Shown piece after piece: positions 44,335-53,061 of a stretch of DNA of 64,000 nt (positions within the stretch are counted from its first letter, which is position 1; every line of letters starts with the position of its first letter). Origin of the DNA: Emticicia aquatica (GTDB lineage Bacteria > Bacteroidota > Bacteroidia > Cytophagales > Spirosomataceae); assembly GCF_923079645.1 (NCBI RefSeq), contig NZ_CAKLPY010000001.1, forward strand, positions 2,190,001 to 2,254,000. Direction: 5' to 3'. Below the pieces are notes generated by a model. It saw only the letters and a program-made list of their open reading frames with translations. It was not told the origin of the DNA and made no database searches. Both the position numbers and the translations under genes were made by a program.

Positions 44335-46971
44335 ATGAAAAGAACCTTTACTTTATTTCTCATTTTATATAAATTAGTTGTCTTTGCTCAAAATGCTCCT
44401 GAAAATATTCCAAGTTTAGATAATGCTTCAAACTTGTTTCAACATGAACAACAATTTAAGAATTGGTTGAACCGTCAACCGGTTGGAACTCGTGGTTGGA
44501 AATGGATGGCTCGCTACGAAAATGAATTACTTAGACGCATTGATACAGCTGGCAAAATGCCTTCAAGCGAATTACTTTTAAATACTTCAAATGAACTAGA
44601 AAACCTTCGAAAAACGTCAGAAAATGCTCGAAAAAAAGCTTCGGGATGGGTGCCAATTGGGCCGTATGGAAGCTCGGAATTATTTGGAATTGGAAGAGTC
44701 AATTGTATCGCTTTTCACCCAAAAGATAGTCTCACCTTTTATATTGGCTTTGGTCAAGGTGGTATTTGGAAAACAACAAATGGAGGAGAGTCATATACAC
44801 CGATTGGAGATAATTTGCCCATTCTTCGGATTAGTAGCATAGCCATTGACCCTAATAATGCCGAAACTATTTATATTTCACTAGCTGATTTTGCATATAT
44901 TGGCTATGACTTGTACACCGCTGACCGCAAAAGAAATACTTACTACGGAATTGGGGTTTGGAAAAGCACAAACGGCGGCCAAACTTGGCAACAAACAGGG
45001 CTAAAAAATCAATTATCAGAAGGAATTAACTCAATCACTCGAACAATTTGGGTAAATCCACGAAACTCGAAAGAAGTAGTTGTTGTCGGAACCAAAGGAA
45101 TTTATAAATCATTCGATGGTGGAGACTCTTGGTCTAACAAAGTTTTGGATAAAATGTCCTCAGCATTGGTTCAGCATCCCATCAATTCAAACATATTATT
45201 TGCATCAGCAGTATATGTAGCTACCACAAAACAAGGTGAAGCTGGACTTTGGAAATCTGAAGACGCAGGTAATACCTGGAAATTACTTCCGACAAATATA
45301 GGTGCAAAAACTGCTCAAAGAATCGAAATAGCGATTTCACCAAGTAATCCGAATCTCATTTATGCCGTTACTTGCGATATAAACAATGGTTTTGAAGGAT
45401 TTTACCGAAGTTTTGATAGTGGCGAAACTTGGCAAAAATCTACCTTTAAAGGTAATTTATTATCAACTGCTTATGGTCTTTCGGGCGGACAAGGCTTTTA
45501 TGATTTATGTATCATGGTTCATCCAACTAAACCTCAAACCGTTTATGTCGGAGGCTTAGTTTTAAACGAAACATCTGACGGAGGCAATACTTGGAAACAA
45601 GCAACGGGCTATAATACCATTCATCCAGACCAGCACGCTCTCGAATATAATCCGCTCAACAAAACAATTTACCTCTGCAATGACGGTGGCGTTTTTTCAA
45701 CCAAAGAAATCATTGCCAATACTAACTTTAATATTTCTTGGAAATTTATTTCAAAAGGCATTAATGCTACTTCTTGCTACAGATTAGGACTTTCGACGGA
45801 CGGAAAAAAAATTATCACTGGAGCTCAAGATAACAATATGTTTTTGAGCCAAAACAATAATCCATGGACAAGCGAATTCGGCGGTGATGGTATGGAAGGT
45901 GCATTGACTAACAATTTTGTTTATGGCTCTTCTCAGTATGGACTGATTTCATTTTTCGACCAACTTGACACTAAAAAACAAGAAACAACGGTATTTCCTC
46001 CAATAAATAATAAAGATACAGGAGAATGGACAACCCCATTTTTGATTAACGAAAAAAGTAATCAAGTAATAATTGCGGGAGGAAATGTACATAAATTAGA
46101 AATTGGGCAAGATAGAAGTAAAATCAAAACTATCTCAAACTTCAAAATTTATGGAACAACTCGTTATCCACAAGTTTCAACGGCACTGGCGGTACCAAAA
46201 AACAATGCTAACATTATTTATATCGCAAAAAAATCTACTCCAACGCTAAAACAATCGGCAGAACTGTGGCGAACTGAAAACAATGGCCAATTTTGGGAAA
46301 ATATTACCAATGATATTTACAAAGATTCGTATGTGACTTATCTCGAAGTTGACAATAATTTTCCAGACCGAGTTTGGGCTACTTTAAGCAATTTTGAAGA
46401 GGGGAAAAAGGTTTATTATTCAAGTAATGGTGGAAAAAACTGGGAAAACATTAGCTTTAATTTACCAAATCTTCCTGCAAATTGTATCGTTTATCAGTCA
46501 GACCAACAAACCGACATATTGTATGTAGCGATGGACATTGGCGTATATTATTTGGTAGAAGGAACAAAAGAATGGAAACCTTTGATGAGCAATTTACCAA
46601 ATGTAATAGTGCATGAACTCGAAATCAATCAATCCACCAAAAAGCTATATGCCGCTACTTTTGGGCGTGGAATTTGGGAAACTGATTTATTGACCGAAAA
46701 ATCTCCTCAATCTGATGATTTCTATGGAATGACAGTTTCTCTTTTTCCGAATCCAAATACTGGTAGTTTTACCATTAAAACCGACTTTATCAATATTAAT
46801 AAAATACAAATTGTTGATATTTTAGGTAGAACATGTTATGAAGAATCGCTACAACCAAAAGCTTTAAAAATTGGCAAGAAATTCGAGTTAAATAACTTTC
46901 CATCAGGACTTTATTTCATTAAAATAATGTCTGGAAATTTAACAAAGGTTTTAAAAACAATCATCGAATAA
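44335..46971 (+). CDS. Secreted BNR/VPS10-like repeat protein with T9SS sorting domain
   Basis: An 878-residue cargo protein of the type IX secretion system. After the signal peptide (cut near VFAQN, residue 20) come many BNR (Asp-box) repeats such as STNGGQTW, SFDGGDSW, SEDAGNTW, SFDSGETW and SSNGGKNW, indicating one or two beta-propellers of the sortilin/VPS10 type. The last 75 residues are a type A sorting domain: LFPNPNTGSFTIK, a middle strand VDILGRT, and FPSGLYFIKI near the end. It should be secreted and attached to the surface. Asp-boxes alone do not make a sialidase: no sialidase arginine triad is evident, so a binding role is likelier. Confidence 0.88.
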   Translation: MKRTFTLFLILYKLVVFAQNAPENIPSLDNASNLFQHEQQFKNWLNRQPVGTRGWKWMARYENELLRRIDTAGKMPSSELLLNTSNELENLRKTSENARKKASGWVPIGPYGSSELFGIGRVNCIAFHPKDSLTFYIGFGQGGIWKTTNGGESYTPIGDNLPILRISSIAIDPNNAETIYISLADFAYIGYDLYTADRKRNTYYGIGVWKSTNGGQTWQQTGLKNQLSEGINSITRTIWVNPRNSKEVVVVGTKGIYKSFDGGDSWSNKVLDKMSSALVQHPINSNILFASAVYVATTKQGEAGLWKSEDAGNTWKLLPTNIGAKTAQRIEIAISPSNPNLIYAVTCDINNGFEGFYRSFDSGETWQKSTFKGNLLSTAYGLSGGQGFYDLCIMVHPTKPQTVYVGGLVLNETSDGGNTWKQATGYNTIHPDQHALEYNPLNKTIYLCNDGGVFSTKEIIANTNFNISWKFISKGINATSCYRLGLSTDGKKIITGAQDNNMFLSQNNNPWTSEFGGDGMEGALTNNFVYGSSQYGLISFFDQLDTKKQETTVFPPINNKDTGEWTTPFLINEKSNQVIIAGGNVHKLEIGQDRSKIKTISNFKIYGTTRYPQVSTALAVPKNNANIIYIAKKSTPTLKQSAELWRTENNGQFWENITNDIYKDSYVTYLEVDNNFPDRVWATLSNFEEGKKVYYSSNGGKNWENISFNLPNLPANCIVYQSDQQTDILYVAMDIGVYYLVEGTKEWKPLMSNLPNVIVHELEINQSTKKLYAATFGRGIWETDLLTEKSPQSDDFYGMTVSLFPNPNTGSFTIKTDFININKIQIVDILGRTCYEESLQPKALKIGKKFELNNFPSGLYFIKIMSGNLTKVLKTIIE

Positions 46972-47085
46972 ATTTTCAGAATCAGTCTTAGCATTTTTGT
47001 ATCCATTAGCTAACAATATTATTTAATAACTGGCTTTGGCATTGATATTGTTATTTGCATAGCTACAATTCAAAACTATAAAACT

Positions 47086-47271
47086 ATGCAAGAAACTATT
47101 CAAATTCCGAACGAGTATATTGAACAAATTCTCGAACAAACGAGAGGCGTTAGACCTGATTTTCAGGATGAATTAATTTATTTAAGAACATCGCTTGCTT
47201 ATCTTGGACAAGGAATGAGTGTTGAAGAAGCAACCGATTTGGCTACAATAGACTATCTAATGGCGAGTTAG
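47086..47271 (+). CDS. Small acidic protein of unknown function, 61 residues
   Basis: A short plus-strand frame with a plausible helical composition (IPNEYIEQILEQTRG, YLRTSLAYLGQGMSVEEATD), many Glu and Asp, and no competing gene over most of its length. It starts 114 bp after the T9SS cargo gene and its last 29 bases overlap the 3' end of the convergent YhhN-like gene. The amphipathic helices suggest a small binding protein, perhaps an antitoxin-like or adaptor protein, but no toxin is adjacent. Probably real; role unknown. Confidence 0.55.
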   Translation: MQETIQIPNEYIEQILEQTRGVRPDFQDELIYLRTSLAYLGQGMSVEEATDLATIDYLMAS

Positions 47272-47965
47272 AAGTTTTAGAAGATTTTGAATTATTTCTT
47301 AATATGCTCTGTACAATTAAAAATTGAGATACAGCATAAAGGAAAAAATAAGACGAAATCTTGTATGGAAAGGTATTATAAAAAAGGTTTATGGTTAACC
47401 ACAAATTGGACATCACTAAAATGAACACGCCAACTAAACCTTCTATGTATTCTTTTTTGGCAATTGGTCTATAATAGGCCATCCAACACAATAACATCAT
47501 TTGAGTTGAATAGATAAAACTCAATACCAAAAGTGTTGTTGGAATAAATCGAACTATCAAGAAAACCAATCCGATTAGAAATAATGTGGTGAGAATAAGC
47601 ATTTTCCATTCTCTAAAAACAGTATTAAAAGGCGGAAGAATACTCCCTTCATTGCGAAAGATATTGATATAAACAAACTGTGTGAGATAGAATCCGATTG
47701 TGTTGATAAACATCAGTAATTCACTTTCTTGAAAAAGCAACAAAAGTGAGCCACAGGCACAAGTAAAAAGTAATGCTTCGAGCAACAGCCAATCTCTGTG
47801 TATAAACTTTGATTTTCTAAATTGAACACAATAAAAAATCAGAATTAAATTAGAAATTGCCTCGAAACCCCCAATTTCTCTTAAAAAACTGGAATTTTCG
47901 CAAAAATCAGAATAAATGGCAACAGGAATTACTCCAAAATAAATTATTTGTATAAGAGTCTTCAT
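47243..47965 (-). CDS. YhhN-like (lysoplasmalogenase family) membrane protein
   Basis: About 240 residues with seven or eight membrane helices. The C-terminal part (FILVMSNLWLTINLF, then LYAVSQFLIVQSIL) matches the YhhN pattern in which a Ser/Asp-containing helix is followed by a YxxAQxLIV-like helix. YhhN/TMEM86 proteins hydrolyse the vinyl-ether bond of lysoplasmalogens; whether this bacterium has such lipids is unknown. ATG at 47965 is preferred to TTG at 47986. A strong hairpin lies between it and the next gene upstream. Confidence 0.62.
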   Translation of the reverse strand: MKTLIQIIYFGVIPVAIYSDFCENSSFLREIGGFEAISNLILIFYCVQFRKSKFIHRDWLLLEALLFTCACGSLLLLFQESELLMFINTIGFYLTQFVYINIFRNEGSILPPFNTVFREWKMLILTTLFLIGLVFLIVRFIPTTLLVLSFIYSTQMMLLCWMAYYRPIAKKEYIEGLVGVFILVMSNLWLTINLFYNTFPYKISSYFFLYAVSQFLIVQSILRNNSKSSKTSNSPLDSLL

Positions 47966-48020
47966 GTAAAATAGCCCATTTATCAAGATTAGAAAAACAG
48001 TTTGATATTTAGTTTGTAAT

Positions 48021-48069
48021 ATGCAAAAAAGTAATCAAAAAAATATATTTTTTGATTACTTTTTTGCAT
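48021..48069 (-). terminator. Perfect 22-bp inverted repeat, terminator of the YcxB-like gene
   Basis: Arms 48021-48042 and 48048-48069 are exact complements around ATATA. The arms contain A6 and T6 blocks flanking GTAATC. It follows the minus-strand gene ending at 48099 and precedes the next gene's start, so it should isolate the two. Confidence 0.75.
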
Positions 48070-48098
48070 AAAAACGAATGGGCTACGAAGCGATTTAT

Positions 48099-48587
48099 TT
48101 ACAATAATTCTTTTCTTTTCAAAATTGATTCAAATAATTTCAAATCGTGTTCACTATTAAACACAGTAAATGGAAAGCGTAAAAACTGCCCTTTTCCAAT
48201 AATAAGTAAAAAAGCGTCAGCCATTTTTTCAGCAGATTGAATACTCTCCCACTTCATCACACCACCTTCCTTCGCATTAATTTTCACTAAAATTTGGCGA
48301 CTATCAATTTCGTACAAAAACTTATCAAACATTTGTTTGTTTTGTTCCATTTGTGAGGCTGCATAAAATTGAGCATACCAAAAAAGCACATAAAGTCCTC
48401 CACCAATAACTGAAACCACTGGAATCCACCAGTTTTTATACGTTCCTGTAAAATGTAATACTAAGCCTAATAAAAAAATTGCTGCTGGAATCAACAACCA
48501 TTTCCAATCACTTTTCATGTGACGCTTAAACGAAATACTTACATACTCTTTTTTGTCTAAAGCAAATTTTTTGGTTTTAACTATCAT
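48099..48587 (-). CDS. YcxB-like membrane protein
   Basis: A 162-residue protein with two adjacent membrane helices (about residues 30-48 and 54-72) and a C-terminal YcxB-like domain of PH-type beta strands: KINAKEGGVMKWESIQSAEKMADAFLLI (split: GGVMKWESIQ, DAFLLIIGKGQFLRFP). Family members are of unknown function. Complete. Monocistronic between two terminators. Confidence 0.78.
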   Translation of the reverse strand: MIVKTKKFALDKKEYVSISFKRHMKSDWKWLLIPAAIFLLGLVLHFTGTYKNWWIPVVSVIGGGLYVLFWYAQFYAASQMEQNKQMFDKFLYEIDSRQILVKINAKEGGVMKWESIQSAEKMADAFLLIIGKGQFLRFPFTVFNSEHDLKLFESILKRKELL

Positions 48588-48649
48588 TTTATTTTGTTGT
48601 CATTAATTGCTAAATCAGCTTTATTTATATTCTAGCCACAAAAATAGAA

Positions 48650-48676
48650 AAAGGCTCTGATAATAACAGAGCCTTT
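48650..48676 (-). terminator. Terminator of the DUF4783 gene
   Basis: AAAGGCTCTG pairs with CAGAGCCTTT; read on the minus strand it continues into T5. Confidence 0.78.
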
Positions 48677-48747
48677 CTTATTATTTTACGAATTGAAGCT
48701 TTAATTTCGTTTAATTCTTGATTAACAAAGATAAATACTAACTTTTA

Positions 48748-49185
48748 TCATCCTTCTCTAAACTGAATCGTATCAATAACATATTTATTGGCTTCAGCTC
48801 TTTTAACTAGAATATAAACCAAAAAATCTTTGTTTCGGCTTCGATATGTGCCAACACTATACCGTAAATCTGTATTTGAGGCTCCTTGATAAACATATTG
48901 AAATGCCAAAGGTGGATTTTTTTGAAAAAATGTCTTGAATATTTGTTCTGCTTGTTGAGACGAAATTTTTTGAAAATCAATTTTTTCAGAATCAATCACG
49001 AGTTCAATCTGTTGATTTAAGCAACTTGCAAGCATTCGAGGATTCCCCCCTCTAAACGACATCCTAATTCGGTCAGCAAGCTCATTATCTTCCTTAGTTC
49101 TCTTTACAATGTTGTCATTTGGTTTGGTTGCACTTGTAAGAAAAATAAAAATGATTACTGACATTAAGTATTTCACGGCCTTCAT
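48748..49185 (-). CDS. DUF4783 exported protein
   Basis: A 145-residue protein with a signal peptide (residues 1-20). The remainder matches the DUF4783 pattern: RIRMSFRGGNPRMLASCLNQ, FFQKNPPLAFQYVYQG and YRSRNKDFLVYILVKR, an NTF2-like alpha+beta fold. The family is restricted largely to Bacteroidota and has no known activity. It stands alone, divergent from the phosphoribosyltransferase-gldD pair across a 212-bp gap in which I see only AT-rich sequence and a TATCTTTG box at 49202-49209. Confidence 0.85.
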   Translation of the reverse strand: MKAVKYLMSVIIFIFLTSATKPNDNIVKRTKEDNELADRIRMSFRGGNPRMLASCLNQQIELVIDSEKIDFQKISSQQAEQIFKTFFQKNPPLAFQYVYQGASNTDLRYSVGTYRSRNKDFLVYILVKRAEANKYVIDTIQFREG

Positions 49186-49397
49186 AATGATTAAGTTTTA
49201 GTATCTTTGTTTCATAATACTCTTTAAGGAATATTCTACATAAATCACTCGCACAAATTATGCCAAATAATTATCCAACGGACACGTTTTTTAGCAATTT
49301 ATTTTATTGTTAATTAAAAATATTTCTATTGAATATTATGGCAGAATAGCTTTGATTTGAATAAATTTAAGTTGAAACAAAAAAATAGTTATTTTTC

Positions 49398-49898
49398 ATG
49401 TCGAATCAATTATTAACCCGTACCCAAACGCTCCAAAAAATTCGTAGAATTGCTTATCAAATTTATGAGCAAAATTTCGATGAATCTTCACTTATCATTG
49501 CAGGAATCAACGGCGAAGGTTATCATTTTGCAGCATTACTCAGTAAGGAGTTGAGACAAATCTCAACACTAGAAATTCATCTTGCAAAACTAACATTCGA
49601 CAAGTTAGCAAATGAGCAACCAGATATTAAGATTGAAAGTGACGTAGATACTTTTCGTAATAAAAATATCGTTTTATGTGATGACGTGCTTAATACTGGC
49701 AAAACTTTGGCATTTAGTTTGAGACCTTTTTTAAGCATTCCAATAAAAAAATTACAAGTAGCAGTCATTGTTGACCGTAATCATCCACTATTTCCTATGT
49801 CCGCCGATTTTGTTGGTTATTCATTATCAACTACTCTAAACGAACATATTCAAGTAATTTTGGGTGATGAAGAAAAAACAGGCGTTTATCTATATTAA
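49398..49898 (+). CDS. Phosphoribosyltransferase family protein (PyrR-like)
   Basis: A 166-residue type I phosphoribosyltransferase. The PRPP-binding loop is NIVLCDDVLNTGKTLAF (residues 90-106), with the two acidic residues followed by the Thr-Gly loop. AGINGEGYHFA near 35-45 fits the pyrophosphate loop. Outline and length resemble PyrR or hypoxanthine phosphoribosyltransferase; the substrate base is not certain. It precedes gldD by 9 bp, so the two are surely co-transcribed even though their functions are not obviously linked. Confidence 0.85.
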   Translation: MSNQLLTRTQTLQKIRRIAYQIYEQNFDESSLIIAGINGEGYHFAALLSKELRQISTLEIHLAKLTFDKLANEQPDIKIESDVDTFRNKNIVLCDDVLNTGKTLAFSLRPFLSIPIKKLQVAVIVDRNHPLFPMSADFVGYSLSTTLNEHIQVILGDEEKTGVYLY

Positions 49899-49907
49899 AA
49901 CAAAATT

Positions 49908-50504
49908 ATGCGTAAAAAATTGATAATCAAGGCTTTTGGATTAGTACTTTGTGGATTTGGACTGATGGGCTGTCATTCTTCTAATAACGAATTCGCTCCT
50001 AAACCAAGAGGTTTTAATCGAATTGATTTACCAATGCACGAATATCAAACACTTGCAAATGAGCATCCTTATTCATTTGAATATTCAAAAAATGCAATTA
50101 TTCAAAAAGATACATTTAAAAATGCAGAACCACATTGGATTATTGTTTTTTATCCAAAATTTAATACCCGTATTCAGTTTACTTATAAGCCAGTAAACAA
50201 TGACCCTAATAGGCTGCAAAAAATGATGGCAGATGCCGCAAAATTAGCTTTTAACCATGATAAAAAAGCATATTCAATCACGGATAAACTTCTTACAACA
50301 AAAAATGGGAAAAAGGCAGTAATTTTTGAGCTAGAAGGTGAAGTGCCAAGTCCATATCAATTTTTTGTAACTGATAGTACCAAACATTATTTGCGTGGAG
50401 CAGTATATTTAATGACCGCTACCGAAAATGATTCGCTAAAACCAATTATTGACTATATGAAAGTGGATTCTCGCCATATTTTAGAAACACTCAAATGGCA
50501 ATAG
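49908..50504 (+). CDS. gldD: Gliding motility lipoprotein GldD
   Basis: A 198-residue lipoprotein (lipobox GLMGCHSS, cysteine at 22). The mature start APKPRGFNRIDLP is the GldD hallmark, followed by PYSFEYSKNA, the WIIVFYPKFNTRIQFTYKPV block and SPYQFFVTDSTKHYLRGAVY. GldD is needed for gliding motility and for full T9SS function in Flavobacterium. It fits the T9SS cargo gene seen at 44.3-47 kb. It is last in a two-gene unit and stops 3 bases before the convergent yceI-like gene's end. Confidence 0.9.
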   Translation: MRKKLIIKAFGLVLCGFGLMGCHSSNNEFAPKPRGFNRIDLPMHEYQTLANEHPYSFEYSKNAIIQKDTFKNAEPHWIIVFYPKFNTRIQFTYKPVNNDPNRLQKMMADAAKLAFNHDKKAYSITDKLLTTKNGKKAVIFELEGEVPSPYQFFVTDSTKHYLRGAVYLMTATENDSLKPIIDYMKVDSRHILETLKWQ

Positions 50505-50507
50505 ATT

Positions 50508-51065
50508 TTAAAGATTAAAAATCAGTTTGAATTTCACATTAAAAATATCATCTGTTTTTAATCCAAAAAGTGATGGACGTTCAACTTTGAAATCTGTCAA
50601 TGAAACATCAAATTTACCTTCAATTACTAATTTATTAATAAAATCTTCCCTTGATGCTACAATTGTTATTGGTTTAGAGATTCCATGGAAATTCAAATTT
50701 CCTTCCACGGTTAGCATATCACTTAAGCTTTTTATTTTTGAACTAACAAAGGTTACTTTCGGAAATTTCAGTGATTCCAATACTTCCATTGCGTGCGAAT
50801 CACGGTTAGCATTACCACTATTAAATGCATCAACTTTAATCGACACTGCTACTTGTTGAATAGTTTTTGTGGCTTTATCATAAACAATAACCGAATTTAC
50901 ATCCTTACAAACGCCCTCCCAAGCATGCATAGGATGATTCATGGCATAAGTAACAGTTGATATTCTTTTATCTGCAATCAGCTTCGAACTGTCTGATTTT
51001 GACGTAAATGCCAATAAAGGTAGCAGTAATAATAAGTATTTGTGGTATATTTTCATTTTTAACAT
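50508..51065 (-). CDS. YceI-family periplasmic protein
   Basis: A 185-residue exported lipocalin-like protein with a signal peptide (about residues 1-22). The YceI beta-barrel is recognisable by STVTYAMNHPMHAWEG, NRDSHAMEVLESLKFP and GNLNFHGISKPI. YceI proteins bind polyisoprenoid or similar lipids in the periplasm. In E. coli yceI is paired with a cytochrome b561 gene, and here the gene upstream on the same strand encodes a b561-like membrane protein (39-bp gap). Confidence 0.88.
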   Translation of the reverse strand: MLKMKIYHKYLLLLLPLLAFTSKSDSSKLIADKRISTVTYAMNHPMHAWEGVCKDVNSVIVYDKATKTIQQVAVSIKVDAFNSGNANRDSHAMEVLESLKFPKVTFVSSKIKSLSDMLTVEGNLNFHGISKPITIVASREDFINKLVIEGKFDVSLTDFKVERPSLFGLKTDDIFNVKFKLIFNL

Positions 51066-51104
51066 TGCTATAATTTCTGTGTATAACCCAACAACTAGCT
51101 AATA

Positions 51105-51740
51105 TTAAAATTCAAATTTTAATACTATCATCGAACCTAAATATGCTCCAACAGCCGTGTAAGCAGAAGCACGATGATAAGGCTTTAGCTTGTAATCTTC
51201 TTTTATTTTAGGACCTAAAATATTTGTCGAAATCATAGCCGAAAGATGTATGTACGACAAGTATTTATGTACTTTAATATTGCTTATTCCTTTACGATTA
51301 ATCAACGGCGGAGGTGCAGTGAAAGCCATCAAGGCTGTTGTTATATAACCAACATTAACGCCTGTGGCAGTTGCTCCATGTATTTTCTTCAATTTATCGC
51401 TGTATGTATCTGGGTTATATAATCTCGAACCCAATATCCCTTGAGTAATCATTCCTGCGGCCGTCAAAAACCCAACTGCTTGGTGAATTTTAAACATATT
51501 ACGGCGAATTTTCAATTCTTTTTCTCTATTTGCAAGCGTTAATTTTGGAGCAATGCCAACCGCTCGGTAAAGCCCCTTTTCTCCCCAAAAAATTCGTTGA
51601 GACAAAAGCATTCGTTTAGGTAATAGTCTTGTTGTTTCAGATGTTTTATCTAAATCATTTAAAAGGCTATCTGCATCATTTTGAGCAAAAGTGTAGGTAA
51701 TTGAAGCAAAAAATACAATTAATAGATAGATTTTTTTCAT
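51105..51740 (-). CDS. Cytochrome b561-like four-helix membrane protein
   Basis: About 211 residues with a signal peptide (cut after YTFAQ), a 50-residue periplasmic stretch, and four membrane helices. Histidines stand at helix ends where b-haem ligands would be: KIHQAVGF, KIHGATAT, KVHKYLSYIH and PYHRASAY. This is reminiscent of b561/ferric reductase domains but I cannot match a named family; haem binding is inference. YceI follows 39 bp downstream and a Rieske protein gene lies upstream behind a terminator. ATG at 51740 preferred to TTG at 51758. Confidence 0.65.
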   Translation of the reverse strand: MKKIYLLIVFFASITYTFAQNDADSLLNDLDKTSETTRLLPKRMLLSQRIFWGEKGLYRAVGIAPKLTLANREKELKIRRNMFKIHQAVGFLTAAGMITQGILGSRLYNPDTYSDKLKKIHGATATGVNVGYITTALMAFTAPPPLINRKGISNIKVHKYLSYIHLSAMISTNILGPKIKEDYKLKPYHRASAYTAVGAYLGSMIVLKFEF

Positions 51741-51792
51741 TTTTAAAGTCCTTGACAAGAATGAATAAATAGAAATTTAATTTTTAAGTTAA

Positions 51793-51823
51793 AAAGAAAG
51801 CCAAAATTAGATTGGCTTTCTTT
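51793..51823 (-). terminator. Terminator of the Rieske gene
   Basis: AAAGAAAGCCAA pairs with TTGGCTTTCTTT, 7-nt loop, T-rich on the minus strand. It separates the Rieske gene from the b561-like gene. Confidence 0.78.
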
Positions 51824-51920
51824 ATTTTTTCACTACACATACCCCTAATCATTTACCATATAATTCAGATACGAAATAGCTATAAAGTTGGTTTTATCGC
51901 ACCTGAAATATGAAAAAAAA

Positions 51921-52442
51921 TTACTCAGTAATCTTAATCGAATTACCGTTATTCAAAACTTCAACCTTGTATGCTTTTAAAGCTTTTGCAGCAGGGTCTT
52001 TTTGTACTGTACCATCAGTTTTAAACTCCGAACCATGATTTGGGCATTTAAAATCAGCCGTTCCACTTCTGTAATCAATCGTACTTCCTTGGTGTGTGCA
52101 TATTTTAGACAATGCTACATAAACACCTTTTGCATTTGCAATAATAATATCTTCAACGTAAGTGTACTCCCCATCGGTTTTCAATTTTTTAAAGTTTGTA
52201 TTAGTAAGGTCTATGGTAAAATCAATAGAACTTCCTTTCGTTGTACCAGTAATACCAGTATCGGTTGAGCCATTTCCTGATGGAGTTGTAGTTGAAGGTG
52301 TTGTACCAGTTGGTGTTGGGTCATCCGATTTGCTCGTACATGCTGTCATAGTTGTTCCTAAACAATAAAATGACATCAATGCTGCACTGCTCAATCCGAG
52401 CTGCTTTAAAAACTGGCCTCTACTTAATTGAGTTGTTTCCAT
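51921..52442 (-). CDS. Rieske [2Fe-2S] protein, exported
   Basis: A 173-residue Rieske protein. The iron-sulfur cluster ligands are Cys115-x-His117 in ICTHQGS and Cys133-x-x-His136 in KCPNHGSEF. The N-terminus has a hydrophobic signal ending at TACTS (Cys35), so it is probably a lipoprotein, followed by a Thr/Pro/Gly-rich linker (residues 40-72). It resembles QcrA-like and stand-alone Rieske proteins used for quinol electron transfer, but no cytochrome bc gene is adjacent. Neighbouring b561-like and YceI genes suggest an envelope redox group (inference). Confidence 0.88.
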   Translation of the reverse strand: METTQLSRGQFLKQLGLSSAALMSFYCLGTTMTACTSKSDDPTPTGTTPSTTTPSGNGSTDTGITGTTKGSSIDFTIDLTNTNFKKLKTDGEYTYVEDIIIANAKGVYVALSKICTHQGSTIDYRSGTADFKCPNHGSEFKTDGTVQKDPAAKALKAYKVEVLNNGNSIKITE

Positions 52443-52659
52443 GGTTGAAAAATATAATTAATTTGGATTAGAATTCTTTTTATGAAGAGTCTTCGTCAAT
52501 TCAGAAAACCCAGTAATTTTAATTTATAATACTTACGGAGATAATTGGAGCAAGGTTGCAGCGAATTGAAAAAAAAGATTTATAAAATTAAAGTAGATTC
52601 TTACGTTTTAATTTTCTGAGAAATTAAAAAAATGAAGATTCAAAAACAGCATAAAACAA

Positions 52660-52693
52660 AAATGCCTGACAATTAGTTGATTATCAGGCATTT
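52660..52693 (-). terminator. Terminator after the tRNA gene
   Basis: AAATGCCTGA pairs with TCAGGCATTT; read on the minus strand it enters a T5 run, 26 nt after the tRNA end. Confidence 0.8.
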
Positions 52694-52718
52694 ACGATTT
52701 GCATAACGCATTCAATTG

Positions 52719-52790
52719 TGACCCTAAGGGGAATCGAACCCCTGTTTAATCCGTGAAAGGGACTTGTCCTAACCGCTAGACGATAGGGCC
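52719..52790 (-). tRNA. tRNA-Glu (anticodon TTC)
   Basis: A 72-nt cloverleaf without an encoded CCA. The acceptor GGCCCTA pairs with TAGGGTC (one G-U). The D arm is GTCT..GGAC with AGCGGTTA. The anticodon stem AGTCC/GGATT holds loop CTTTCAC, giving anticodon TTC. The T arm is AGGGG TTCGATT CCCCT. The terminator at 52660-52693 follows. The gene is single, not in a tRNA cluster. Confidence 0.95.
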
Positions 52791-53012
52791 GGCTGGTTCC
52801 ATTTATCGTCTGCGTTTGTAAATCGTGGTGCAAAAGTACAACAAAGATTTTAATACGCAATAGCCCACCTAAAAAAAAAACAAAATAATTAAACATTCTT
52901 CTAAAATTCATATAATAGCTTCGTAAAATCATATTCAACCCATTAAAATTGGTTTTTTCAAATAATTTAATAAATACTTGGCTTGTCTATCGTAATTTAT
53001 TTTTCTCTTATC

Positions 53013-53020
53013 TATATTTG
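53013..53020 (+). promoter_or_regulatory. Candidate -7 box for the M14 carboxypeptidase gene
   Basis: TATATTTG is an exact TAnnTTTG, 41 bp before the ATG at 53062; no clear -33 box. Confidence 0.38.
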
Positions 53021-53061
53021 AAGATTCTTTAATATAACACTTCTAAAACACTTTTTGCCTA

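Noticed and set aside
44335-46971. Calling the BNR-repeat protein a sialidase
   Set aside because: Asp-boxes occur in many propellers; the sialidase arginine triad and FRIP motif were not seen.
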